The notes under the pieces are model-generated. The model saw only the letters and a list, made by a program, of their open reading frames with translations, was not told the origin of the DNA and searched no databases. From JBEKTW01 sp049515655 (GTDB lineage Bacteria; Bacteroidota; Ignavibacteria; UBA10030; SZUA-254), in contig JBEKTW010000006.1 of the NCBI GenBank assembly GCA_049515655.1, positions 62,001 through 126,000 of the forward strand: 64,000 nt of DNA, read 5' to 3'. The position numbers and the translations under genes were made by a program. Below, in pieces: positions 1-9,472 of this stretch; position 1 is the first letter of the stretch, and the number at the start of each line of letters is the position of its first letter.

Positions 1-2
1 TC

Positions 3-770
3 GGAGCCCGGTGGTCCGAAGAAGTGTACCGCGACAACCTGGAAACGGCTCGAATCATGCGCTCGATCGTCGACCGAACGTTTGCATTCATGAAAGACCG
101 GATACCCCGGAAGATACGAACAACGGAGTACGACGTACAGCAATTCATGGAAAAGTTGTTCAAGGAGAACGGGCTGGTGAGCGATGAGGCGCCGAACTGC
201 TCCGTCAATGCCAACAGCGGCAATCCGCATTATGAGCCGACAAAAGATGTGCACGCCGAGCTGCACGAAGGGGATTTCGTGTTGATCGACCTGTGGGCGA
301 AGAAGGACAAACCGGGGTCGACGTATAATGACATCACGTGGGTCGGATACCTCGGGACTTCCGTTCCCGAGAAGTATGCGACCATTTTCAACGTCGTCAA
401 GGGCGCGAGGGATGAAGCGGTGAACTTTCTGAAGAGAGCGTTTGCGGAAAAGAAGGAAGTCCGCGGCTGCGACGTCGATGATCTCACACGGAACTACATT
501 GTGAAGCACGGGTACGGGGAATACTTCATTCACCGGACAGGCCATTCGATAACGGCGGATGTTCACGGCGGCGGCGCGAACATCGATAATCTCGAGACGC
601 ACGACGAGCGAACCATCATTCCGGAAACGTCGTTCTCCATCGAACCGGGGATTTACTTCATTGGGGATTTTGGAGTTCGGACGGAGATCGACGTCTACAT
701 TTCGAAGACCTACGAGGTTATCGTCCCGGGTGAGCCGCGCCAGCAGGAAGTTGTTGCCATCCTAGCGTAG
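3..770 (+). CDS. M24 family metallopeptidase (Xaa-Pro peptidase type), 5'-truncated
   Basis: This is the C-terminal pita-bread catalytic domain of an aminopeptidase P/prolidase-like enzyme, which removes residues next to proline using a two-metal centre. The frame is open to the left edge, so the gene starts before the window; a GTG at 24 is internal rather than a credible start. The five metal ligands are visible in order: Asp in VLIDLWAKKD, Asp in YNDITWVGYLG, His in the HRTGHS segment, Glu in SIEPG and Glu in RTEIDV. The protein has no export signal in the visible part, as expected of a cytoplasmic enzyme. The next gene is on the other strand, so operon context is unknown. Substrate (dipeptide or longer peptide) cannot be decided without the N-terminal domain. 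Confidence 0.9.
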   Translation, partial: GARWSEEVYRDNLETARIMRSIVDRTFAFMKDRIPRKIRTTEYDVQQFMEKLFKENGLVSDEAPNCSVNANSGNPHYEPTKDVHAELHEGDFVLIDLWAKKDKPGSTYNDITWVGYLGTSVPEKYATIFNVVKGARDEAVNFLKRAFAEKKEVRGCDVDDLTRNYIVKHGYGEYFIHRTGHSITADVHGGGANIDNLETHDERTIIPETSFSIEPGIYFIGDFGVRTEIDVYISKTYEVIVPGEPRQQEVVAILA

Positions 771-987
771 AGTCCGATTCTCATCTGGGAGGGAGTTCCG
801 CCAAAAAGACGGCGGACAGGTGTACTCCCGACCTGGGAGATTTCTTTCTTGAGGCTTCACTTCGGCCCCCCCTGCAAATCCACCAACCATCGCTTGTGAA
901 CAATTTTCATATTCGTTATTTCACCGAATGGGATAATGGGACAAATAGCTCAGTACTCTTTAGAGATCAGCTAAGAAATATTTCAAG

Positions 988-1800
988 CTATGGAATAATT
1001 ATTCGTTTCGATCGCACTGCATATGCATTGAAATAGCCCAGTGCGCCATTACTGATATTTGATACTGGATTCGCCGGCGATGCTGTTTGCGGTCCTTCAG
1101 CACCACTTGCCTGACCCATCGTTCTAAAGTAATCGAACACACCTTTGTCGACACATTGGAGTAAAACCAGCACAGAATCTCCAGTTCTTAAGGTATCTTC
1201 ATCAGCAAAGAGAGCGCTTGACATAGACCTACCATCTTGTACACGATCATCATAAAGGAAGATGAATTTTTGTACCACAGCATTCTTTACTTCGACAAAT
1301 CGATAGTAATTTTTTACGTTGGCAGGATCTTGGAAGTGTACATCGATAACTTTCAATTTATTACCAACAATAAATAGATTTTCCACCGTCAAGGAATCAA
1401 TATTGACAGAAGGTGGCATGGTTGAAGTGGCAACATATTCTTTGCCGTCTGCAGTGACGGTCAATGTATATATTCTGCCAGGAACGCCTTGCATACTTGA
1501 AGTTCTATAGGTTCCAGGTGACGTCTCTATTAATGATTCCGAATTCCCCAAATTGTCACTTATTACAATATTCGCATCACGAATCGAAGGAAAAACGTTT
1601 GCCTCGTCAAAGTTTACCGTTTGAGATAGTGTAACGAAATAGGGGCCAGACTGATCTGAAATGGACCCTTCAATGACAATACGAGGATCGGCCGAATTCA
1701 AATCCACATTGATCACTTTCTGACAGGCAAGGCCGATTATGCCTAACAACAATAAAGAAAATCCTTTCACCGAGCTGGGTATCGATAAAGTCTTTTTCAT
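988..1800 (-). CDS. DUF4249 family lipoprotein
   Basis: The 270-residue protein starts with a lysine-containing signal peptide and a lipobox-like IGLAC near residue 26, so it is probably a lipoprotein. The body (SADPRIVIEGSISDQ, then two beta-sandwich-like segments with VPGRIYTLTV) matches the DUF4249 family, whose members in Bacteroidota usually sit beside a TonB-dependent receptor. Here it follows the receptor gene at 1803 with a 2-bp gap on the same strand, so the two are very likely co-transcribed and act together at the outer membrane. The ligand is unknown. Base composition is clearly AT-richer than the genes from 5.1 kb onward, which it shares with its receptor partner. Confidence 0.85.
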   Translation of the reverse strand: MKKTLSIPSSVKGFSLLLLGIIGLACQKVINVDLNSADPRIVIEGSISDQSGPYFVTLSQTVNFDEANVFPSIRDANIVISDNLGNSESLIETSPGTYRTSSMQGVPGRIYTLTVTADGKEYVATSTMPPSVNIDSLTVENLFIVGNKLKVIDVHFQDPANVKNYYRFVEVKNAVVQKFIFLYDDRVQDGRSMSSALFADEDTLRTGDSVLVLLQCVDKGVFDYFRTMGQASGAEGPQTASPANPVSNISNGALGYFNAYAVRSKRIIIP

Positions 1801-1802
1801 GG

Positions 1803-4145
1803 TTAGAACTTGAAATTATAAGTGATGGATGGGACGAACTTAAACAACGACGTTTGAAGAGCTTGCGTCTTTGTTGGATCATTCGGGTCTTGCCGGAAAG
1901 TGATGGAGTAGGCATTATCCCGACCATAAGCATTGTACAAAGAAAAAGTCCAGCTTGACTTTTCACCCTGCCAAGTCGCTCCAAGATCTAGTCGATGGTA
2001 TGCCGGCATTCGATATGCGTTACGCTCAGTATAATAATTGAGCACCTGCCCTGCAACTTCATACTTTCCGCTGGGGAATGTGGCAGCATTTCCTGTGTTA
2101 TAAACCCACGTTGCAGAGAAAGTCCATTTGTCTGAGAACTGGTAAATACCAACAATGGAAACGTCATGCGTTCGATCTTGTCGGGCGGGGTAATAATTTC
2201 CATTATTGACAGGATCGAATTTCATTTCGACGCGTGAAAGTGTATATCCAATCCATCCATTGAGGCGTCCATACTTTTTCTTTAGAAAGAACTCTATGCC
2301 ATAGGCTCTGCCACGACCATACAACAATTGTGATTCAACATTTTCATTGAAATTTAACTCAGCTCCATTTTTATAGTCTATCTGGTGCTGCAGGTTTTTA
2401 TAATACGTTTCGGCCGAGAATTCATAAGAGTTATCATCAAAGTTGCGGAAATACCCCAACGAAAACTGATCAGCAATTTCCGGCTGGACGTTGTTGCTGC
2501 TGGGGATCCATACGTCAGTTGGATTACTAGTGGTCGAATTAGACAGAAGGTGCAGATTTTGTGTGCTTCGGACATAAGAGACCTTTGCCGAACTTGCCCC
2601 ATTCAAGATATAATTCACAGCTATCCGGGGTTCAATACTAAAATAAGTTTTAATGAATTTTCCAGAACCATACGAGAGGGAGTCGACCGTCTCTCCGAGA
2701 TCATTGTAGGTATAAAAAACACCGGGACCAAGTACACTAAACGCAGAAAAACGGGCCCCGTACTCTAAATTAATAACGGGTGATGGTCTATATTCATGCG
2801 ACACATACAAAGAATTCTCCCAAGAGTACTTATCGGTAAGTTGTAGCTCATCGGCTTTGGAATTATTTGTAGCAGTAACAGTACCGGGAACAATGGCTTG
2901 GTACACTGAGTTCAATCCACATTTGATTCCATTTTCAGCGTCAACATAATAATTCAAATTCTCTTTGAGGTTATAATCCTGAATTCTCGAATAAAGTGCG
3001 ATGTTGTTACCTGCGAAGTCCAAATTCATGTTGTAATCATACTTCCTGTAAATAAGAGAAGTATTAGAAAACATCTTTTCACTGAAAAGGTGGTTCCATC
3101 TCAGTGTACCGGTTGCATTGCCCCAATCGATGCCAATTGTATTTCCAAGGCCGAGGACATCGCTTCCAAAATATCCGGATGCGTATATTCTGTCATTCTC
3201 ACCGATCCGATAATTGACCTTCGCATTGAGATCATAAAAATATAATTTGGACTTCTTGATCGTGCTGTCACTGGATAGCTTTAGGAATAGATCGGCATAC
3301 GTTCGTCTTCCAGAAATTGAAAATGAAGATCTCTCGTCAACAAGCGGTCCCTCAATTGTCAATCGCGAAGATATCAAGCCAATCCCGCCATTCACCCCAA
3401 ATTGTTTATCGTTCCCTTCTTTCATTTTCATATCAATGACAGACGAAAGTCGACCTCCATATTCCGCAGGCATCGTTCCTTTGTACACGGTGACGTCATT
3501 GATAGCATCAGAATTGAAGACAGAAAAAAATCCTAAAAAGTGAGATGCGTTATAGACAGTGGCCTCATCCAATAGAATCAAATTCTGATCAGCCCCCCCA
3601 CCACGCACATAATATCCGCTATTCCCTTCTCCGGCAGATTTAATGCCGGGAAGGAGTTGCATTGTTTTCAACACATCCTTCTCGCCTAATAAGACAGGAA
3701 CATTTTGTATTTCTTTCACGTCGAGTTTTTCTACCCCCATTTGAGTGTTTGTGACATTATCGTCCTTTCTTTCTCCCGTGATAACAACTTCCTTTTGATC
3801 AACACTTTTCTCAACAAGATTGAAATTCCGTTTAACATTTTGTTTGAGACTCACTTGGAAAGATAGCGGTTCATATCCTATAAAATGCGCTGTCATTGTA
3901 TAGGTTCCTTCAAGAATCGTCAGGGAGTAATATCCATAGGAGTTTGTTGTAGTACCGGTTTGCGGCAGTTCTTTTACGCTTATTGTCGCCCCAATTAAAG
4001 CTTCACCTGTCTGTAAGTCTTCGACATAACCGCTTATGGTGAATTTGTTCGCGTGATATTGTGTCGGCCCAGATCCAGCGTAGGCATTCGTCACAATGAC
4101 CAAGATTGAAATGAGGTTTTTGATCATATCAGTGGGTTTAACCAT
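1803..4145 (-). CDS. TonB-dependent receptor with carboxypeptidase-regulatory-like N-terminus
   Basis: This 780-residue outer-membrane transporter probably imports an unknown ligand using TonB energy. It has a signal peptide, a CarboxypepD_reg-like beta-sandwich at about residues 33-115 (FTISGYVEDLQTGEALIGA), a plug domain at about 130-250 containing VYKGTMPAEYGGRLSSVIDM, and a barrel ending in the aromatic NFKF terminus usual for outer-membrane barrels. An alternative start at residue 7 (MIKNLIS) gives a more compact signal peptide. The paired DUF4249 gene lies immediately downstream and there is no SusD gene, so this is not a classical Sus-type glycan locus. It lies in the AT-rich block and could have been acquired together with its neighbours. 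Confidence 0.9.
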   Translation of the reverse strand: MVKPTDMIKNLISILVIVTNAYAGSGPTQYHANKFTISGYVEDLQTGEALIGATISVKELPQTGTTTNSYGYYSLTILEGTYTMTAHFIGYEPLSFQVSLKQNVKRNFNLVEKSVDQKEVVITGERKDDNVTNTQMGVEKLDVKEIQNVPVLLGEKDVLKTMQLLPGIKSAGEGNSGYYVRGGGADQNLILLDEATVYNASHFLGFFSVFNSDAINDVTVYKGTMPAEYGGRLSSVIDMKMKEGNDKQFGVNGGIGLISSRLTIEGPLVDERSSFSISGRRTYADLFLKLSSDSTIKKSKLYFYDLNAKVNYRIGENDRIYASGYFGSDVLGLGNTIGIDWGNATGTLRWNHLFSEKMFSNTSLIYRKYDYNMNLDFAGNNIALYSRIQDYNLKENLNYYVDAENGIKCGLNSVYQAIVPGTVTATNNSKADELQLTDKYSWENSLYVSHEYRPSPVINLEYGARFSAFSVLGPGVFYTYNDLGETVDSLSYGSGKFIKTYFSIEPRIAVNYILNGASSAKVSYVRSTQNLHLLSNSTTSNPTDVWIPSSNNVQPEIADQFSLGYFRNFDDNSYEFSAETYYKNLQHQIDYKNGAELNFNENVESQLLYGRGRAYGIEFFLKKKYGRLNGWIGYTLSRVEMKFDPVNNGNYYPARQDRTHDVSIVGIYQFSDKWTFSATWVYNTGNAATFPSGKYEVAGQVLNYYTERNAYRMPAYHRLDLGATWQGEKSSWTFSLYNAYGRDNAYSITFRQDPNDPTKTQALQTSLFKFVPSITYNFKF

Positions 4146-4213
4146 CCTTCGCCGTATATGAGGAAAGTGTGAATGAGCGTGCCAGACTGAACATGACTGA
4201 CAACTGAACGGGT

Positions 4214-4585
4214 CTATTCAAAAGCTCTTGTAAAGACGAATGTTTTTGTGATGAACAGTATTCTGGCAATAACCTTGAGTTGATTATTGACAATGGATAC
4301 TGCGACACCAATCGTCATTCCGTTATCCGGCTTGACGAGCAAACCGGAATGGTTTTTTTTGTCATCATCATATCTCAACTGCTGCAAGAGCAATTTCCCA
4401 ACATCTTGATTCGATTCGGCTTTCATGATCCTGCCATTGCATGTGCTATCCGGAGCCTGGAAGATTTCTATGACAATGTCTCGGTCCGTGCCCTTCCAAC
4501 AGCCCAAGATATTCTTTGGCAGATCTTGCGCGGACGAATGGTTGAAAACAGCAACCAATATCAAAGTCTGAATTATTCTCTTCAC
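4214..4585 (-). CDS. DUF2147-like secreted small protein
   Basis: The 123-residue product has a signal peptide (LILVAVFNHSSAQ) and a short domain beginning ILGCWKGTDRDIVIEIFQ, followed by a second half around MTIGVAVSIV. This pattern of a Gly-x-Trp start and a small lipocalin-like barrel resembles DUF2147, whose function is not known; the match is weaker than for the neighbouring families. The start is a GTG that overlaps the last 4 bases of the broken TolC reading frame (GTGA overlap), so it was once translationally coupled to that gene. It may now depend on whatever transcription reads through the pseudogene. Confidence 0.6.
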   Translation of the reverse strand: MKRIIQTLILVAVFNHSSAQDLPKNILGCWKGTDRDIVIEIFQAPDSTCNGRIMKAESNQDVGKLLLQQLRYDDDKKNHSGLLVKPDNGMTIGVAVSIVNNQLKVIARILFITKTFVFTRAFE

Positions 4586-5106
4586 ACAACCCCTCCGTTC
4601 TCTTGAAACTTACCTTTTGCTTTGTCATAACTTATTTTCGCAAGCAGATAGGTATAGACCGCCTGCACATAGTTCTGCTCTGCAGTTGTCACCGATCGCT
4701 CGGAATCCATCAAGCCGGACTAGGGAAGTGTTCCCAGCCGATATTGCTGCTTCTGCATTTCATAGAGGGATTTCGCCAACCCATAACTACCCGATGTTGT
4801 TTTCATGTTTAGCTGCGCATTCTGCATATCGCACTCCGCTTTCAAGATCTCATAGCGAATATCCGCCTCCTTCTGCCGATAGTCAAGGGCATTCTGCTGT
4901 AACGTGTTCTGAACTTTCCCTGCAGGGAATAGGGACTCAACATCGACACGTTCGTCACCGGGCGTAGTGCCCGCATCACTAGCCGGGCGAGGTCGTCGCG
5001 CCTCTCTTCCAACTTGGCCAATCCGTGTTGAAGTGAATCTGGATTCATTGCTCGTACCCTCGATGGTTTCGTGAAGCGTGCGGGCCCGTTGAGCTTTCCA
5101 GACTTG
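4582..5106 (-). pseudogene. TolC-family outer-membrane efflux protein, 5'-deleted and interrupted
   Basis: Reading the minus strand from about 4960 down to 4582 gives a clear TolC C-terminal half: LFPAGKVQNTLQQNA, then AECDMQNAQLN, YEMQKQQYRLGTLP, an in-frame TAG at 4720-4722, and then MDSERSVTTAEQNYVQAV and TYLLAKISYDKAKG. The pattern of YRLGTL, an SERSV segment and AEQNYVQA is characteristic of the second TolC repeat. The N-terminal half is missing; sequence upstream of it runs straight into the 3' end of the beta-barrel gene at 5108. No protein of TolC length can be made. The remnant sits at the border between AT-rich and GC-rich DNA, so it may mark a recombination junction. Confidence 0.75.
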
Positions 5107-5107
5107 A

Positions 5108-7927
5108 TCATAACTGGAAAAAATGTCGCAAGTTGTACGTGAACGTCAACATGAAGTAGCGGGGGAGAACGCGGGTGGTCGTCTCTTCGACATACGTTTC
5201 GGTTACTCTCCGGCTGATATTCTTGTTCTCACTCAAGATGTCGTACGCCGTGAAGAGCAGCTCTCCTCGTCCATTTGGGAGAATCTTCTTCCCGAGACTC
5301 ACGTTCCATGTCAGCGTGTTTTGGGACTGGCTGGAGGTTAGGCCCGAGTTCAGCGTGCCGTTGAGGTCTGTGCGGGCAACGATGCCTTCCCAGAAAATGC
5401 AGTTGAGTCGAAGTCCGGCCGTGTGAGTGGAATAGTCGCTGCTGGCGGCGGACTGGGTCGTGTTGGATGTAAACGTAAAGCTTGCCGTGTACGAGATCGT
5501 GAAATCGAAGTCTTCGCTGAAGTTGCTGCCCAGGACAAACCCCGGATTCAGGGAGTATGCGTTCGAGAGACTCTGTTGGCCGTCGACCAGTGCCGGGGTG
5601 CGGGTGTACGTTACGCCGGCGTTCAGGTTCAGGTTGCACCTGATGAGGTCGAGTGGAGCTCCGTACGTGCAGAACGAGTTAGTGCTCCAGTAGCCATCAA
5701 GGTTCACCGGTCTGGTGAGCTGTGTCCCGCGATTCAGGTGGATGCCGTCCGGCATGAGAGTATCGCTCTGCGCGACGAACGTCGAGTTGCCGATGTAGTC
5801 CTTCGTGCGTCTCAGCGAAACGAAGAGCATGAAACTCTGAGACGTCAGCGAATTGACGAGAAACAGGCGGGTCAGGAACGTCTGGCTGTACGATTGTTTC
5901 AGGTTCGGGTTTCCCGCCGAGAGCAGAAGCGTGTTCGTATTATCGACGACGTTCTGCAATTGCCTGATCGACGGGGAGGCGGTCGATGTCCGACACACGA
6001 ATTGCAGATTGCGACGGCGGGCGAGCTGATAATTCAACATCGCACTCGGGAGAAACGTGTGAAACGTTTTCTTGATGGCGCTGGATTGTGGGAACGACTG
6101 TCGGCCTTGAAGATCGGCGATCTGGTATGAGATACCCACCATCCCGCTGAGCGATCCTCCTCGCAGATTGTACGTGAGTCCTGCGTTGTGCGTCTCGTAT
6201 TCGTTCTCGTACGAATTCGAGAGCGTTGAATCGAGTTCCAGATCGCTGTACGTCCTGTTGTCCGAGGAATTCTTCGTGTACGTCCGGGTGTACGTCGCTT
6301 GCAGCAAGCTCCATGCACCCACCGGCTCCGTGTAGGCAACATTGGTGGAGAACGAGTTTCCTTGCATGAGGGTGTTGGATTGTTGGGCGACACTGACAGT
6401 GTCAGCGAGATTTTGGGCATTGCCGTACTCACTGGTCGAAGTCTGTTCGCCCGCGCTTTCCTGCCGGTTTTTCCCAATGAGCACATCCGCAGAAAATGTT
6501 CGCCCCGGAACCGCAAACTTGTGCCGGTACACGAGGTCGCCGTTGGCAGTGTATCCGGAGGAGGTGGTATGGTTGTCGCTCCCCGATCGGCTCGACGCCA
6601 CGCCAGGCGATGAGAAATTGGTTGCCGTGATCGAGCTTGTTCGCTGGTTGTCCTGGGAAGAAACCTGCGGCGTGGCGATGAATGAGTTTGACGGATCGGG
6701 TGCGTACTCGAAACGGAAGTTGAGCCGGTGATTCTCATTCTTCTGCTCAGCATCGCTGCTCTCGTTGTAGGAGATGATGGAATCTTGCGGAATGATGTGT
6801 TGTCGAGCGACGACTTGCGGATTTGCGTTGTCGGTGCGGTTGTAGAAATAACTTCCGGTTGCGTGCAGGCTCTTTCCAAGGCTGTCGGAATAATTCACCC
6901 CCGCCGAATGCACGGTGGAGCTTCCGCCCTGTTGTCCGATATAGAAGTTGCTCACACCGCCTCCTCCGCCGGGACCCATGCTGCCCATTTCATCGCCCGG
7001 CCCGCTGCCCGGACCGAACATGCCCCCACTTCCGGGTCCTCCTGCCGGGTCTCCGCCGCTCATGATGCCAAGAATGTCCTGCAGCGAAAAGTTCTGTTGG
7101 TTGACATTGTTCGACAGGCCGATGACGGAAAGCCTGCGGGACGAAGCGAAATGGTTGATGCTTCCGCCCACAGTGTACCGGTCGTCTGTTCCGTATCCAC
7201 CGTTGAGCTGCCCGAATTCCCCACGGCGCCGGTCGGGGCGCGTTACGATGTTGATGGTTTTCGACGACTGGCCGTCGTTAAATCCTGTAAGCTGCGCCTG
7301 ATCGCTTAGCTTGTCGAATACCTGCACCTTGTCGATGACTTCTGCAGGCAAATTACGGAGCGCCACCATCGGATCGCTCCCGAAAAACTGTTGCCCATCG
7401 ACAAGAACCTGCTGCACTTCCTCACCCTGTGCCTTGACGACGCTGTTCTGGACCGTAACCCCCGGCATTTTCTTGATCAGATCTTCCGCCGTGGCGTCCC
7501 CATTGATCTTGAATGCTTGAGCGTTGTACTCGATCGTGTCTCCCTTCTGCTCGGCGGTTGGCGTCCGTCCTTCGACGACAACTTCCTTCAACGGTATCGC
7601 CTCTTCGGACATGGTCAGAGTTTCCACGTCGACATGCGATTTGTCGATCGTGACGGTGCGACTCAGCTTTCCATAACCGAGATAGGTGACCTCCATGGTG
7701 TACGTCGCTCTCTGGATGTTGGAGAACTCGAAACGGCCGTTCTCGTCGGTCGACGTGACAAATGACTGTGTTGAATCATCCTGCTCAATCAGCCGAATGT
7801 GTGCACCAACAAGTGCCACGCCGTGGTTCTTCTTGACGACGGTCCCTCCCACGGTGGCGTTCTGCCCCCAGAGTGCGTATGGCAGAAGCAGTACCATCAT
7901 TCCAACTGAGAAGACCCTTGCTGTCAT
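5108..7927 (-). CDS. Outer-membrane beta-barrel (TonB receptor-like, OMP_b-brl type) with Gly/Met-rich insert
   Basis: This 939-residue protein has a signal peptide (LLPYALWGQ), a carboxypeptidase-regulatory-like domain (residues about 24-110), a plug segment (EDLIKKMPGVTVQN, then QVLVDGQQFFGSDP) and a long beta-barrel, matching the outer membrane protein beta-barrel family that accompanies TonB receptors. An unusual Gly/Met/Pro-rich stretch lies near residues 285-325 (GGMFGPGSGPGDEMGSMGPG), in a region expected to face outside. Codons are GC-rich, unlike the AT-rich receptor upstream. No lipoprotein partner is adjacent; the thioredoxin-like and CBM9-like genes lie upstream on the same strand with a 182-bp gap, so it may belong to their regulon. 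The ligand is unknown. Confidence 0.85.
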   Translation of the reverse strand: MTARVFSVGMMVLLLPYALWGQNATVGGTVVKKNHGVALVGAHIRLIEQDDSTQSFVTSTDENGRFEFSNIQRATYTMEVTYLGYGKLSRTVTIDKSHVDVETLTMSEEAIPLKEVVVEGRTPTAEQKGDTIEYNAQAFKINGDATAEDLIKKMPGVTVQNSVVKAQGEEVQQVLVDGQQFFGSDPMVALRNLPAEVIDKVQVFDKLSDQAQLTGFNDGQSSKTINIVTRPDRRRGEFGQLNGGYGTDDRYTVGGSINHFASSRRLSVIGLSNNVNQQNFSLQDILGIMSGGDPAGGPGSGGMFGPGSGPGDEMGSMGPGGGGGVSNFYIGQQGGSSTVHSAGVNYSDSLGKSLHATGSYFYNRTDNANPQVVARQHIIPQDSIISYNESSDAEQKNENHRLNFRFEYAPDPSNSFIATPQVSSQDNQRTSSITATNFSSPGVASSRSGSDNHTTSSGYTANGDLVYRHKFAVPGRTFSADVLIGKNRQESAGEQTSTSEYGNAQNLADTVSVAQQSNTLMQGNSFSTNVAYTEPVGAWSLLQATYTRTYTKNSSDNRTYSDLELDSTLSNSYENEYETHNAGLTYNLRGGSLSGMVGISYQIADLQGRQSFPQSSAIKKTFHTFLPSAMLNYQLARRRNLQFVCRTSTASPSIRQLQNVVDNTNTLLLSAGNPNLKQSYSQTFLTRLFLVNSLTSQSFMLFVSLRRTKDYIGNSTFVAQSDTLMPDGIHLNRGTQLTRPVNLDGYWSTNSFCTYGAPLDLIRCNLNLNAGVTYTRTPALVDGQQSLSNAYSLNPGFVLGSNFSEDFDFTISYTASFTFTSNTTQSAASSDYSTHTAGLRLNCIFWEGIVARTDLNGTLNSGLTSSQSQNTLTWNVSLGKKILPNGRGELLFTAYDILSENKNISRRVTETYVEETTTRVLPRYFMLTFTYNLRHFFQL

Positions 7928-8109
7928 GCTGTCGCCGATCGATATGATCCATTCTCCGGTGGGGCCGGGATTGGACGAAGAACACGCGAAGAACTCTTCA
8001 TGGTTCTTTTGCTTCTTTCATTCCGGCGGCTAATTCGTAACCTGAAAACGGTGAGTGTGTCTCGCATTGGCGACGTGCCGAGCTGCAACCAAGACTCTTG
8101 CAGCGTTCC

Positions 8110-8466
8110 TTACCCCGGAACAGCAAGCAATTTCTTGATGGTTGCCTCGATGAACCTGCCTGAAGAGAATCCTTCCGCCCGTGCGACGTCTTTCCCGCCG
8201 ACAAAGTAGATGAGGGTCGGGACGCGGAGAACCCTGAAGGCTTTCGCAGTTTGGGTGTGCTCTTCCATGTTGATGCCGATGACTTTCACAATACCTTTAT
8301 GGCTCTCAGCGACAGCATCGAGGATCAGGGCAGCGAGGTTCGTGGGACGCGACCAGGGAGCCCAGAAGAATGCGATCGTCAGGATCTCACTTTGTAGCAC
8401 TTCCGTGGCAAAGTCCTCATCGCCAATGAGCCTCATGGTCTTTTTCGCGTCCTCGATGTAGAGCAA
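8110..8466 (-). CDS. Thioredoxin-fold protein lacking both active-site cysteines
   Basis: The 118-residue protein has the length and order of thioredoxin: an FFWAPW strand-helix turn at about 33-38, an acidic-aromatic core, and the cis-proline loop RVPT near residue 89 followed by LIYFVGGKDV. At the position of the CGPC motif it reads S-R-P-T (residues 39-42), so both redox cysteines are gone and it cannot be a dithiol reductase. It has no signal peptide and is probably cytoplasmic. A scaffold, chaperone-like or protein-binding role is possible but is inference. It stands between the beta-barrel gene and the lipoprotein cluster, with a strong hairpin just upstream at 8487-8520. Confidence 0.8.
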   Translation of the reverse strand: MLYIEDAKKTMRLIGDEDFATEVLQSEILTIAFFWAPWSRPTNLAALILDAVAESHKGIVKVIGINMEEHTQTAKAFRVLRVPTLIYFVGGKDVARAEGFSSGRFIEATIKKLLAVPG

Positions 8467-8486
8467 TTCATAGTCGTTCTATCAAG

Positions 8487-8520
8487 TGGGGCGCCCCTTG
8501 CAGATGCGAGGGGCACCCCA
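8487..8520. terminator. Strong GC-rich hairpin without T-tract
   Basis: TGGGGCGCCCCT at 8487-8498 pairs with AGGGGCACCCCA at 8509-8520 (one mismatch, 10-nt loop). It lies downstream of the CBM9-like lipoprotein gene and upstream of the thioredoxin-like gene. There is no T run on either side, so it may be an RNA-stability or attenuating hairpin rather than a simple intrinsic terminator. Confidence 0.5.
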
Positions 8521-8628
8521 TGTAGGCGTCAGATCCTTCAGCCGCTACCACCTATCCCACCCTGACGCCAACGATCAATGCACATCTTTGTTTCTCGTCA
8601 GCGAGATCGTTGCCTACAGACTTGCCCG

Positions 8629-9453
8629 CTACTTGGTCGGCTCCCCTGCTGAACTCAGCCGCAGGTGCAGCCAAAGATTCAAGGGCGTAGGCAGCGAGGG
8701 TGGTCGCCCACCACCTGGCGGCATTCCACCGCCACCGGGAGGCATTCCGCCACCGGGGGGCATTCCGCCACCGGGGGGCATTCCGCCGGGAGGACCTTCA
8801 CCGGCTCCTCCTGGCCCTAGCATTTTGCTCATGTCCAACTCAGGGGTCTCGAACCCAACGCCGATGACGCCTTTGTCCGCACCCTTCATCAAAGGGATCT
8901 TCAGCTCGTACACGAGTCTACCCTCCTTTACGTTGACCTTCGCATTGTAACCCCTTGAAGATGGCAGTAGGACTCGTCTCGTTTGATCTTTTTCGGGACC
9001 GATGATTTCCAGTTCCGCGTTCGCATTGTCGACCATGCTCTCCACCCGCCCCGGCTCCTCTTGTCCGGATTCCTGCCGGGTGGATCTTTCCATCGAGGGA
9101 CGCTCACGATCCATCTCACCGAGCGGGAAGTGAATGCCGACAATCCTTTCGTCCCATCCCGTGGAATCGAACCAAACAGTCAAACCAGTCATCAGCACCT
9201 TGGCCTGTGTCTGCCGATCGGTCGTTGTCAATAAAACATAGAGAGAAGAGTCATCCTCAAGGAATCCGAGAAAGAGCTTTTGCTTTTCGAGGTACACGGG
9301 AATGCCACCCCAATCGTTCATCTTGCCATCGATCGTCACTGGATGAGCGGCTTTGTGACTCACAAGCTCGATGCTGCTCCCACAACCGTAGTACGGCATG
9401 ACAATGACGATCATGCTGCAGCACGTAAAGAATGTTCTAAATGCCTTTTTCAT
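8629..9453 (-). CDS. CBM9-like lipoprotein with Gly/Pro/Met-repeat tail
   Basis: The 274-residue protein has a signal peptide ending at a probable lipidated Cys (PYYGC, imperfect lipobox) and a DOMON/CBM9-like beta-sandwich opening with VTIDGKMNDWGGIP and LFLGFLEDDSSLYVLLT. Such domains often bind sugars or sit in surface complexes; the ligand here is unknown. Near the C-terminus is a low-complexity tract of four GGMPP-type repeats (encoded around 8718-8795), then LWLHLRLSS, a predicted final strand. It is a distant paralogue of the protein at 10227-11015, which has the same TIDG-x-x-x-x-W opening and a shorter Gly-rich tail. It probably belongs to the ECF sigma operon upstream, about 20 bp after the preceding gene. 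Confidence 0.65.
   Translation of the reverse strand: MKKAFRTFFTCCSMIVIVMPYYGCGSSIELVSHKAAHPVTIDGKMNDWGGIPVYLEKQKLFLGFLEDDSSLYVLLTTTDRQTQAKVLMTGLTVWFDSTGWDERIVGIHFPLGEMDRERPSMERSTRQESGQEEPGRVESMVDNANAELEIIGPEKDQTRRVLLPSSRGYNAKVNVKEGRLVYELKIPLMKGADKGVIGVGFETPELDMSKMLGPGGAGEGPPGGMPPGGGMPPGGGMPPGGGGMPPGGGRPPSLPTPLNLWLHLRLSSAGEPTK
8718..8795. repeat. 18-bp codon repeats encoding GGMPP-type units
   Basis: Four to five near-identical 18-bp units (core GGCATTCCGCCACCGGGG) run in tandem inside the lipoprotein gene and produce the Gly/Met/Pro tract. The unit length is a multiple of three, so copy-number changes would keep the frame. Confidence 0.8.
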
Positions 9454-9472
9454 TGGTTCTCCTTATATAGGA

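Noticed and set aside
5423..6130. 235-codon open frame on the plus strand inside the beta-barrel gene
   Set aside because: It is antisense to a clearly coding receptor, has no domain or ribosome site and reflects the high GC of the real gene.
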